Shown: one piece after another, positions 12,821 to 24,400 of the stretch
How the letters are laid out: each line of letters starts with the position of its first letter
Numbering within the stretch: position 1 is the first letter of the stretch
From: Apteryx mantelli
Lineage: Eukaryota; Chordata; Aves; Apterygiformes; Apterygidae
Direction: 5' to 3'
DNA: 64,000 bases
NCBI RefSeq assembly: GCF_036417845.1
Contig: NC_089980.1
Coordinates: 53,504,501 to 53,568,500 of the forward strand
The notes under the pieces: generated by a model
The model's input: only the letters and a program-made list of their open reading frames with translations
Databases searched by the model: none
What the model was told of the DNA's origin: nothing
Translations under genes and position numbers: made by a program

Positions 12821-13300
12821 AATAAGGAATTCTGTCCTCCATCTATGCAGGGCTTTCACAACTGTCTCTACATGTAAAGGTGAGCCACCAGATAATTTTG
12901 AGACCACATCATAAGAACAGGTGATTACTTTACTAAAGATCTCTTACCTTATCCAATCCTGTTGTAAAAAACAGTAATTAAGATTGTTGGCCTTTGTTGC
13001 ACCACAGCATCATTTACCTGATTGAAAATCCGTTTCTCTGCTTTACTCATAGCTGCCCATGTTAATGATATATTCTTCTTGATGAATTTCACCAGCTTAG
13101 GCAATGGATTCCACTTCAGAAAATCGGTTTCAGAAAAAAAGTCCTTTTCCTTCTAAAGAGACCATCAAATCATGGATGGGGAAAAATTAGTAAGTGCCTT
13201 TTCTAACTTGTCATGGTTATTTAGACTCATCTGAGAAACCATGTGCTCCCTTTCTAAATTATAAGTGTTTCAACTTGTGTTACTCTAGCAGTCAGAGACT
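12821..13300 (-). pseudogene. Weak coding-like patch of unknown identity
   Basis: On the minus strand a 67-codon open stretch runs from 13152 to 12952. It includes WNPLPKLVKFIKKN and LTWAAMSKAEKRIF. A 41-codon stretch in another frame runs from 12943 to 12821 and includes ETVVKALHRWRTEF. A further open stretch lies in about 13170-13280. The segment 13152-13018 is bounded by an acceptor-like (ctctttag) and a donor-like (CAG|GTAAAT) site. Stops and a frame change break any single reading. I do not recognise the protein. Open stretches this long occur often by chance in AT-rich DNA, so this is only a candidate relic or exon. Confidence 0.2.
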
Positions 13301-15589
13301 CAAGTCAGAGTTAGGCTCCATGAGACTGGATGCTGTAAAGGCACATACTGCGAACAGAAAACTCTGAGATAATAGCTTGGTTGTCACATGAAAATCTGTG
13401 CCAATGTTTCAGGCTTAATTAGCCCTTTTTGAATTTAACTTCATGCAATAGTTAAGGCTGAGCTTCTGTAGTATCATTTGTAGTTGAATTTCTAGCCACC
13501 ACTAACATCAGACTAGCACCTGGCTTTTCTTTTCTTGTTCATTATCATCTTGAGACTTTACTGCTGGGACTCATGCAAAAAACCTGCATTCTTGGGCAGC
13601 TGAAATTCACATTCATTTTCATTGGATTGAAAGTCAGGATGCCTAAGAAAAACAGAAAGCAAAATTTAGCAATATTTTTGGTTTGGGTGCATGTTTATTC
13701 TGAAGTGATGGTTTAACATGAGATGCATTAAATACCATCTCATCACCAGACTACAAGGAGATGTAGTTTCCCTGTGTTTACTATTTCTGTTCTGTCTGAT
13801 ACAGTAAGATATCAGTGAGACAGAATACTTATTTTTTTTACTCTCACAGTAGATAGGACATAAAGGATACCTTTTCCATATCTGTCTTCCTGTCCTGTTC
13901 AATTTGCTTTTCCACATCGCATTACCATTGTTTAGAAAACAATGATCCTTCATATTGTAATCAGTTTTTTACATATATGAGAAGTTGGTTGTACCTTTTG
14001 TCTTCCTGTCTTCTGTGAGGTTTTTTACAAGTCTGAAGTCCATTCTTAGTGTCTTTGTTTGGAGTCTGTTGTTGCATAGAGCTTAAACTTTTAGATAATG
14101 ACAAAACAGTAAGACTCAGAATAGGTGTAGTAGTTTTGTGCTGTGTTGAATTTTTAAATAGAAGGCTAACTGTAAGTCTTGTTGCCCTATTCCAACTCTC
14201 TCTCACTTCAAAAGAAGTCTGATTATTCTTCCTGAGTTAGAGACTCCATTCTTGGGAGACAGCAGGCGTTAGGATGTAAGAAGGATATCTTTTTATGTTT
14301 GATAAAAACCCTCATATTTTTCATGTGGCTAAATCACAGATGGGAGAATTGTAAGACTGCTTTTTTAGCTAGCCGGTTGCTGTGAAGCTGTTATTTTTCT
14401 ATTCCATTTTCCATCTCATTTTTCCAAGATTATAAACTGAGATGAATAAAAGTGTTCATGCTTCTTTATAAGCATAATTTCACTGCATAGCTTCTGATGT
14501 GATAATTTTTTTCTGTCCCTTATTGATATAGTTATCAGTTCTAGTAATGGGGCACAGAAATAATTGAAGGTAACCTTAGAAATATAAATAGTTTCTCCTA
14601 GCAGCAGACCTAGCAAGGGCCTGAGAACTATTGTTTCACCCATGCTTCTTCCCCTCCTTCAGGCAGTAAATAATGTGTTGCTGCTCTGTACCATTAGATC
14701 CCAGCAGTATATCTCTTCTGTACTGACCAGGTCATCGGCCAAGTGTTACACATCCCCATGCCTGCCCAGCTGTTCTCCAGAACAGGATATGAGTTCCCAA
14801 GGAAGTTGTCCTTTTGTTGCTTTGCAATATTTCCACATGAGAGAAAAAGAAGGCACTTTACAATCTTTTATACCTGTACTAATGCAGAGGGCATGATACA
14901 ATATTGCCTTCATCCACATCTCTTAAGCATCTAACTGTGCTTCAAAAATTAGTCTCTTTCTGTAGAGAGTTCAGCTGCAAAATATCCTTTTTTTTGGTGT
15001 TGTTCCTAAATTTTGTGACCTCCTTAATGATATAGGGCTCATTTAGAGTTACAGAGGGAATCTCATAATGTTCCACTCTAATGAGCCACAAACATCAAGT
15101 GCCAAGCCAGTGATTAATGATGCTCACTCCATGATCTTCCTGCAATCCTTGCCTTTGCTTGTGACCCTCTGATTCCCATGACCTTGTGTCTCTAAAAAAT
15201 GTTCCTTCTCAGCAGACCTCAGTCCTATTCTTTCCTGTCATTATCCCAACTGTCCAGTTCTTTCCAGTTATTACCATATGATTACTTTTGATGATCTATC
15301 CACTAGAATGCTTCATCATCTTTGGACAGCTGAAGATCCTCATGAGAGGCCCACGTCATTGTTTTCCTTCCCCCAACTGGGCCAGCAAAGGGAACATTTT
15401 AGCTCCCTTTCTCTGTTAGAACCTGGGGAGGAGGTTGAGAAGGTCAAGAAGGTGATGTCTGAAGCAATATCTGCAGTCACCTTTTCCACATCTCCTCATA
15501 TCCAGGCAGTGGAAATTTTCAAAGATATGCATGTTTATCTCTGTGAACTATTTATGTAGCGTATCAACATAGAAACTCAAGTGAAAAAT
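13301..15589. other. Intergenic, no firm gene
   Basis: Mostly unremarkable. A strong minus-strand acceptor tract (ctttctgtttttcttag) ends at about 13643 but leads into broken frames. A minus-strand frame at 13961-14206 is Ser/Thr/Gln/Lys-rich, without homology I recognise. Confidence 0.4.
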
Positions 15590-16490
15590 CTGATGGGTTA
15601 TCTTATCCCAGGACCAAACACAGAGTTATTCCTCAAGGTTTGCTCTTTAGTAATCCAATCAACCTAGTGTTGGGCAACTCAAAGGTTTCTATCATTCTGC
15701 TTCTACTATGCCAAATCTACGGTTTTCTGAAAATAGACCCCCTGGTTAGGAAGCATTTTCTGATACTTGGTTTCATGGTTTCTTTTAGTTACTTTGATCC
15801 CCTAGTTATCTGTACTTCTCAAACTTGTGCATACAATTCTTCCCTCTGTTTGGTAACACCCTTCAGATATTTGAGTTGAAAACAGTTCATATCTTTAACA
15901 TGAGATGGTAATCAAATTTCCTCCCTGTTATCATTTAGCTAAGTACACATGCTCTGTTCTTTAGTAAGTCTTTGTATGTCACTCCCTCTGGTCCTCTAAA
16001 CTTTTTCATTGTTTCACTCTGAATTCTCTCCCGTGGTGCATTTTTTGTGAGATCTCTCATCTCACAAACAGTCTGTGGAAAAGCAGTGTCATTATTATCC
16101 CTTTAGAAAAGGTCATTCACCTCCTTATAACACAATAAAACCTGCTCATTTGTAGCACAGGTTCTAATTGGCTGTTCTGGACATGGTGTTGCTTTGTAAA
16201 CTGCTGTCATACCTAATTTGTTATCCACTAAAAATGTGATGTTCCTTTCAGTATTTAATATCTATGTTTTGAAAGATTTTGCTCCATGGTATATTAGCTG
16301 GCATTATTCCAGTTTGTTTTTGAATACATTTCTTTTCATCTTTAATTTCACTGAAGTCCTTTACATTCTCCATTCTGACTGGTGTTTGCAATTAATGTCT
16401 CCCAAGTTAATTACAACATCTGTGAGCATGCTTTTCCACCCCTTTTCCAAATCATTAATGAAGATGCTAGAAAGGACAGCTTAAATAAAA
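15590..16490 (-). mobile_element. Ancient CR1-type LINE fragment, antisense
   Basis: Several stretches match the reversed 3' region of old amniote CR1 elements as recalled: the block around cctagtgttgggcaactc, a tttctgaaaatagaccccct block, an ttttcattgtttcactctgaattctc block, and at the right end ccaaatcattaatgaagatgctag. Order and spacing agree with a single insertion inverted relative to the + strand. It is heavily decayed, with no open frame. Confidence 0.6.
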
Positions 16491-18059
16491 TATTTTTTTG
16501 AGTCTTGGAACTAATGATTCTTATTACTCATCACAGTGGGAGCTGCATATGAGGTAAACTTACTCAATTGTGATAGAAACAATGCGATCCTCTCAATATA
16601 AAAATAGACTGAACAATCACAATATACTGACTCATGGACAGAGGATTTACAAAGCTGTTAGTGATTTAAATACAGAGCTGTATACATTTAACTCTCTAGC
16701 ATTCAAATCAATTTCAAATTTACTACAAGAAGGTATTACAGTGTAAACGCTTACATGGGTGAGGAGATACAGGCTGCTTAATTGCTTGTAGTTTAGGTAT
16801 CTGTTTTGTCAAATGAGAAGGAAGATACCTCACATGGGTCTTCTGAGGATAAACTAATGACTATGCTTAGGTATGGTGGTGATCCAGCCAAGAGTCTACT
16901 TTGATAGCACTGATCAGCCAGATATCCCTGAATCCACCAGTTACTGTCTTTTGAGCTGTGAAAATACAGAGAAGTTGGAGGAGAAGCTGCAGATAGCTCT
17001 GCACTGTGTGCAGAGAAGGCTTCTCTTCTTCCCAGACCACTGTGCTACTTGTCTCCGTGGTTGTCTTCCCTGAAATACAAAAGTCAACTGTAAGTAGTTG
17101 CTAGTGATAACAATGTTCTTGATATACAAGTGGGTTTCCCTCTCTTTAGGCACAGTTATAACCTTACCTTGGAATGTCCTGTGCTCTTGTAACTCACCAA
17201 ATGCAAAATTGTGTTTTCTTACCAAAAAAAGGTTCTATAAGATTTTAGGAGAAAGAACCAGATGAGTGGAAGACAAATACTAATGGGGCTAATGAGAGAA
17301 ATGGAATGAGCAGGTGTTTAAAGAAAAGTGGTGTTGCATCTGGCTATGTAAAATAGTGTGTATGAGTAGTGTTTCAGCTGCTTTCCCTTGGGTGCTTTTC
17401 TTCTATAAACATTCTGTTGAAATACCATGGTGTATGCTTTGCTGGACAAGATTGATTCCTTGAACACTGCTGTTTTCTAGAAATATGTTTACTTGGGAGT
17501 TTAGGAAAAGATATCAAATACATTCATTCTTCAGCTGATTCTGAGTGTTTCCTGGGAGTAGGACCAAGACTCTAAGACAGGAAGACAGAGTCAGAAAGGT
17601 CCTATATAGATATTCCATATTTCTTTTGTATATATCTTGTATCATTAATAAGTTTTCATTTACAGCTGGTTTTTGAATTTTATTTTACAATCAAATGAAG
17701 CTCTGACATTGATGGAGTTAATTATGAAACACATTTCAGCGTATTTCTTCTGTTTCTTCCAGTAATGAGCAGCTGGTGTTGAAAAGATTTCAGAAAACAA
17801 TATAAGAATTCCTATTTTTTATTCATACTGATTTTTGATCCATACTTTGTTTCAGTATGTTAGCTGTTGGAACACTATTGTAATACACCGCAGCTGCTGG
17901 AAAAACTTGCAGTGCGGCTACCGCTAGAAGAGCTTGCATTTCCAGCACTAACGCAAAGACCCCACCAGTGCTGGGGCAGAGCCGTGGCTTTGGAAACGCC
18001 TGCCAGATTCCCGAAGAACTGAACTGATTTCGGGTCCGAAGCCCCTCGCTCAAGAACGG
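16491..18059. other. Proximal upstream region of NID1
   Basis: AT-rich up to about 17870, then rising GC towards the NID1 island. Minus-strand frames at 17823-18120 overlap the island edge and have no recognisable domain. A donor-like word (CTCAG|GTGGGT) at about 18093-18103 would suit an upstream non-coding exon, but nothing else supports one. Confidence 0.4.
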
Positions 18060-18282
18060 CACACCCCAACCGCGAAAACGGAGGACTGTTTCTCAGGTGG
18101 GTGCCGGCCGCGGCGCGCATGCTGGCGGAGCGGGGCCGGGGCCGGGGCGGCGGCGCCCGGCCGCCCCCCGGCAGCTATTGGCGGCGGCGCGGCCCCCCCG
18201 CCCGCCGGCCCGCCCGGCCCCGCGCTGCGCTGCGCTTATAGCGGCGGGGCGGCGCGGCGCCGCCGTGCCGGGAGCCGCCAGC

Positions 18283-18498
18283 ATGCGCGCCGCGGCCGGC
18301 TGCCCGCGCTGGGCGCTCCTGGCCCTGGCGCTGCGCCTGGCGCTGGCCGCGCCCGCGCAGCTGCCGCCGCCGCTGCTGCTGCCGCACGGCGCGGAGCGGG
18401 GCGACGCCGCGCTGGAGCCCGGCGACGATGCGCGCTCGGCGGCGCTGGGGCTGCGCACGGCGCTGCGCTTCTACGGCGCTGCCGCCCGCTCCCTCTAC
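18283..18498 (+). CDS. NID1: NID1 exon 1: signal peptide and start of mature protein
   Basis: This exon holds residues 1-72. A hydrophobic Ala/Leu-rich core ([14 protein letters not shown], residues 10-23) is a signal peptide; cleavage probably falls near residues 22-25. The family N-terminus follows ([10 protein letters not shown]...LEPGDD), then [12 protein letters not shown]. The exon ends in phase 0 at TAC|GTGAGT. Its GC content is far above that of the later exons because it lies in the CpG island. The segment between the signal peptide and the conserved G-D motif is Pro/Leu-rich. Confidence 0.95.
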
Positions 18499-21400
18499 GT
18501 GAGTGCGGGCGCGGCGGGGTTGGCTGCGGCGGGGGGCCGGGGGGCCGGGGAGGCTGGTAGGGGGCCCCGCGGGCTTGCTGCCCGCCGCCGTGGCCCTGCC
18601 TGGCGATGGGTCGGTGCGTGGTGGTGCCTGTTGGGTTTTACGTCGGTTGCGGTAGCGGCATGGTCAAATGCTGGTCCGTGGTAGTTCTGGTCAGAAGGGC
18701 TTACGCGTTCCGGTTGAGTTGTGTCAGGTCTGTGCTCGTTCGCTTCTCAGTGCTGTGGCAGTTGCTGATTCTTTGTGGTATACACAGTCTGCCTGGGAGG
18801 CGATGCAACAGATGGTAAGGGGGAAAGGAGCATTTAACCAGCTACCCAGAACGAACGCCATCCCCCAGTAACTTCTATGCCTTCTGTATGGGATACGTTA
18901 ACAGCTAAGAAATGTCCTTGTCACGGTCTGTGTTTGTGTGCTTGATTGTGCCAAGTCACACAACTTTGACAATGGGTGTCTAAACAGCAGCCTGACATGT
19001 CCAAGATGGGCATCTCTTAGTGTTGTGAGTGCCGTTCTGTCCCTTTTCTCAATGCCTTGGGGGCTCTCTGTGTGATGTTCATTGCTTAAAGGTCTGCTGG
19101 CGCATGGGAATGCGCAGACAGAGCAACTTCAGGCTTCGTGCTGCAGACAGACCTCTGCCATGTGTGCATGCCTCCTAGCAGAATCTGCATCCCTGCGTTG
19201 TGTGTGCGTGTTTACAGCTCATGGAGGACATTTAGTATCTGAAAGTGGGATTGAAAACAGATTGCCTGGAGCAGAACTGCTCAAAGGTAACCAGAAGAAA
19301 ATGTTGAAGATAGCAGCATGTCTCCAGAGCTTTGCTAGAGTCCTGGCTTGTAGCTCTGTCTGTTTTATCACTGCTTCTTCCTTTCCCCTGAGGCCTCATC
19401 TAGGATGGCAGTTGAAGATGCTAACTAGCATATTTAGAAGAGCCTTAGGAAAGGCCCAGTGTGTTTAACATGCTAATCTACTCAAGTTAAAACCCGCCTC
19501 CCTGTCCAGATAAACCAACATGCTCTAGCATCATGGGTCTAAGATATGACTTTTGGGACTAATCTACATGGGGACACTCAAGAAATGTAACTTCACACCT
19601 TCTAATTCCTTTGCTTTAAAGAATGCAAGACCCTTCACATGGCTGCTGTCATTTCAGGTTTGGTGCAGTTCACATGTACTTGAGTCTGCTTTACTACTGT
19701 ATGAGGGTGTTCACATGAGGATTCAACATGCTTAAATTACATTGAATTACACTATCATTATGCCTTAAATTGTGCCCTTTTTTCACTTTCTACACTGTCC
19801 CCACCTAGATAAGCTCTGAAATCATGTCTGAAATCCAAGATCCAGAGGTATTCAAGTTATGCCTCTGTCGGAAAGGGATGTTTGTAACTGACACTAGTGG
19901 TAAAGGTGAAGTAATTTGCAAGTATTAACTGGAGTTGAGACTGCAGTTTGACCATTAGTTCATTATTGTGTCTTCACTTCTCCAAGTTTGGTAACTGATT
20001 AGCCAACCCAAGTAAAAAATACGCTTTTTGCCATAGGGACTTCTTGAAAGATAGTGGGCTGTGTATCCAGTCACTGAGAAGCACAGATAACATGTAATGT
20101 GTAGGATAAGAGGTGAAAGGGTGCAGTTTTCAAAGAGCAGTGAATTGGCTAACAGCACGAGGTTTCTTTGGTTTAGTGATCTTGTTACTTGCTCATGCCC
20201 TAAAGCAGAGGAATGCTTCCTTTTTTTTTTTTTTTTTGTCTGGAAGAATGCCTGTGTAAGGCTACTCCAGAATTGTTTTTAGGGATATTTCAGCATAATT
20301 ACTGAATACTAAGGATGGGTGATTTTCATTTAGGCAGAGTTTGGTAATGACATTTCAGTATCAGTCTACATAATACCCAGAGACTTTATTTTGCATTTAA
20401 TCTGTCAGAAGTATTACAAAACAGAAGCACAGTACAAAAAGTAGGGGGATAAGGAAAGGAGATGCATACCTGTTACAGAAATGTATTGAACAGTCCTAAA
20501 TGCACGGTCACAATATACAGTTTTGTTGTATATTGATTGTAAGTACTTATTAAGCTATATGGTATTATTCTGTAAGCAGAATTTACTGAAGTATTGCTAG
20601 CTGATAGTAAATACTATAAATTATTTGATAGTAAATATTACCAATTTATTAACATGCAGTTATTCCAGAAATTCGTATATTAGATTTTGAGTTGTTGTGG
20701 TGAAATACGTATTTCTGTATGGTTGATCAGAATAATGTGAAAAGCTTGTCCTAATTATTGAGTGCTTGACTTTTTGCAGCTTTCAGCTTTAATCAGCTCA
20801 AAATTTACATGGCACTCTGCCTCTGTTTCTCAAACAGTTGAGAAGCTGCGTTGTTTGAGTTAGCTCTGCATATGAATAAATAAGGCAGGGAGTTCTAAGG
20901 AAGGATTGTTTAGTACTGACTTGTCTTAAAATCCCTGGCAACAAAACATTTTTCTTTTTATAGCCAGAAGAGATAGTAACTTTTTTATATAAATTGAAAC
21001 ATGAGGCTTTCACATACTAAAATCTCATGAGAGTATCTTCAAGGAAAATGTGATGTTTTCCTATGCAACAACAAAACAAGGTTTATAACATTGAATCCTA
21101 TCGCTAACCTGTGTTGATCTGTTTGTTTTAATGGGACACATTTAGTAAAGTTTTATCTTGTTTACGCTAGGGCTTACTGAGGAGGAGAAGCTGAAGGATT
21201 TGGGATTGCTTCCTTTTGGGGAAGAACGAGAGTCCTATAAGTCAAGCTTGGATCAATTTGTTAATTGTTACTTTTATTAACTTGCTAAATGAACACTTGG
21301 CTATGTTTATATTAGAAAGTTCTACTGCTTTAACTCAGCTGGCACTTGGTTATACAAGCAAATTCAATTGTTCTGAACTCTCTTGCCTAGAAAAGTTCAT

Positions 21401-24400
21401 GTCCTCAAATGCCTGGTAACTGGTCAGGGAAAATCTCTCATTTGTGTGAATTTTTGATTTTGTGTTATACATGCACAGGCATGCCTTTCGCTCGCGCTTG
21501 TTTGCTCTCTCGTGCTCATTCGCGTGTGCTCTCCCTCGCTCCCGCGCGCTCTCGCTTTCTCGTTCTCTCTTGCCTGTGTGCTCGCGCTCTCTCGTGCGCG
21601 CTCGCTCCCTCCCCCTCCCCCTCCCCCTCCCCGCCTGCCTCTCTCTGTCTCTTTGTGTGTGTGTGTGTGTGTGTGTCTGTCTGTCTGTCTGTCTGTCTCT
21701 GTCTGTCTGTCTGTCTCTTTTTCTGGGAGTGTTTTATTGCTTCTTTTTATGCCTCCTTTTCCTCACTTGCTTAGTTGAGCTAGGACTATCTGTAGAGTGT
21801 GTGTGTGATTTGTTCTGGTACAAACCGTGAATATATCTTAACTGTGTGTGTCATCCAGAAGTTTAACATGCTAAAAATATATCTGTTTTATTTCCTGTCA
21901 ATTTAAATAGAATTATACCCTAAAAGGAAAGATGTACAGTACAGCTGGTCTTGAGACAACGCCCCCCTGAGGCCTTTTGCTTTGCTTTTCTTTCCCTTTT
22001 GACAGGAATGTTACTTTAATGAAACCCAGTGCTTACTCTGAATTACTTCTCTTTTTTGGGGGGGTTCACACTTTAACTTTCCAGTGTGAGCTTAAAAGGA
22101 ACAGGGTGAAGTAAAATCATACTATTCACTATCTGTGTCAATATAAATGTATTGTTAAATATGAAAACTAAAAACATTTTTTTCAGTAATGATGAATATT
22201 CATTCTCTACACTAGAATCTCTTTACAAAATGCTCATTTTTTAATTTATTTTCATTTAAAGGCTTGCAAATGTTTTCTAGGTGGTAGAGAACCTGCAAGG
22301 TTTTTGATCAAGTATTCCCTTAACATTAAATCTGAACTGTCTCATTTATAAGCTACAAGCATAGAATGAAAATGGTTGGCGTTTTTGTATCTCCGTAATA
22401 AAATTACTTGGTACAGTTAATTTTTTAGCAATCTAAGAAATGAATAGCCAGAAGCACGCCCCTAATGGGTGAAAAGAGGTGTTAGATGGTTTCTTCTGAT
22501 CTCTGCTCCCTATTCTATTATATTTAGTAATCCCAATTGAATTTTATCTTAATGTTATTTTAATCTGTTGCATAAATGGGGGGACCATGTAGACACAAAG
22601 TCTGCACACTTAAACTCTGATAAATATTTTATACTAATTCTCTGCTCTTTCAAACACCAGTCATCCCTCACAAGAAGATTTAGAGTGGGACTCAGACTGC
22701 TTGTGTACAAAAAGTATAAGCAAGAAGAAGGAAGGGAAAAACTTAGACCTGACACTATAAATTCTTACTCTCTACCTGCAACAGGTACTCTTAAGTGCCA
22801 GTTTTAAAGGTGGAGTCCACCTCCGTGCTAACATGCCTTAGCAAGCCCACTGTAATGCTCACTGTCTTTCTTGCTGTCTTCCAGTGGTACAATACAGCTG
22901 GTGGCTTTTAATTTTGAGGATAAGTCTTAGCTTTGTTTTACAGTGACGATTTATGGTGTGCAGGTGTAACAGATGTTGTGGGAACCATTCTGAAGTAGCT
23001 TTCTGTTGCATGGCTGCCTGCAATTGGGGAGTCTGTGCTGGGTTAACCCACCTTGTCTCTGTAGTTCTGTGTTCCTAAAATTCATAGTTTACTTTAGGAT
23101 CTGCGGCCACTGTAAATCACAAATAGAATAGAGGAAAAATGGTCACTTTATTTGCTTCTTCTCCCCTTTTCTAACATGACCTGCATTCCCATCCTGCTTG
23201 TGTAGATTACATAGTGCTTCAATACCTTATATATACTGTTTATGAATAAAGGCAACTTCTTGTTTTTTACATGATCTTAACTTTTGCTGTAGTATTTTTC
23301 ACTGTAGCATCTAAATACTGATTTATAACTTCTAACTGAATTACTTATGCATCTGGTGAGGATATAGTCCATATAGTTAACCATTTTTTTTAATCACTTC
23401 TGATACATCATGTTAGCTATTTGCAAAGTTGAGGCAATGGTTCGTCATGTTGACCATTATCCTGTATCAAGATGGCTGACTGCTGGCCTTTCGCAGGGCA
23501 CATGCTCTGACCCTGGGTAGTCAAAGGAGGGCTCAAGGGGTGGGTGTGTGCAATACATGAAGGGGTGATTTGTAGCTTAAGTACCTGCACCACCCTTTTT
23601 GTGATTTGCTGTATATAGCAGTAGTAATGGTGGTCTGCATTGTAAAGGATGTTGCCAAGACATATACAGCCAAGATACCTGACAGGCTTGCATGCCCCAT
23701 GCTGACTGGTTACGTACTATTGTTACCCGTGCTAAAGAAGCCTACAGCAGGTACGTTGAAATGTGCTACAGTCTCTCTTTGTTTTCTGTGAGACATATTG
23801 AGAGACTCATCTATTTCCTGTTTTGCTGCAGTAGCAAATCTGCAGAAGTGGGAAGGGTGTGTGTGTGTGAGGAGGGGCTCTGTCTTCATTTCTGCCACTA
23901 CTGATGTCATCTTGGATACAGATGTTTTTGCACTGTCTCTTCAGGAATATTAAGCATTAGTCTGTGAACAGCTTGCTCTGTAGCTTCACATATCTTTTCC
24001 ATTCCCTTGGAACAGCTGTTTCTGTGAGGAGCTGAGCGGACTAATTAAAATCTGGATTGTTTTTATGGGGGCCACCAAATTCTCTCCTTTTCCTCTTTGC
24101 GTTTTCGTTCTACATTGCAAACAACAAATATAGTAACCTTAGTAGCAACTGAATTCTGGGGTGTTTAGGTTTTTAGCTTGGTTTGTTGAGAAAGCAAAGA
24201 TTATGAAGCAACTTCTGAACCTGTTGGTGAATTTCAATAAACTTTAACAGGAGCCTAAAATCTTTATGATCACTAGAAGTTTCATGTCAGTAGCCCTCAC
24301 AGTTCTTGTGAAGTGTCCTTTAATAATGTTTCCCCTGAAAGGAAGTGTGAGTGCAGTGCTTATTAGATGCTAGAGAACGTCCTGGAAATGACTAGGAGGT

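Larger units (their letters stand above)
18060..18620 (+). promoter_or_regulatory. NID1: NID1 CpG island and core promoter
   Basis: A GC-rich, CpG-dense block spans the last 200 bases before the ATG, exon 1 and the start of intron 1, then falls back to AT-rich sequence by about 18650. Visible elements are a GC box (ggggcgg, 18144-18150), an inverted CCAAT box for NF-Y (ATTGG, 18177-18181) and a weak TATA-like word (cttatagc, 18235-18242) about 57 bases further on. The CCAAT-to-TATA spacing is typical and would place transcription start at roughly 18265-18275, leaving a very short 5' UTR. The start site is inferred. Confidence 0.7.

Noticed and set aside
13961-14206. Minus-strand frame of 81 codons rich in Ser, Thr, Gln and Lys
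   Set aside because: Could be an exon of a disordered protein, but no clear acceptor and no homology I can name.
14416-14643. Minus-strand frame starting MGETIVLRPLLGLLLGET
   Set aside because: Chance length for AT-rich DNA, no splice or domain support.
17823-18120. Minus-strand frames next to the NID1 promoter, one with a signal-like start (MQALLAVAALQVFPAAA)
   Set aside because: No domain, no family match that I recognise, and composition reflects the island edge. Kept only as a remark.
21409-21830. Three overlapping frames of 88-122 codons rich in Ser, Leu, Cys and Val
   Set aside because: They simply translate the compound microsatellite.
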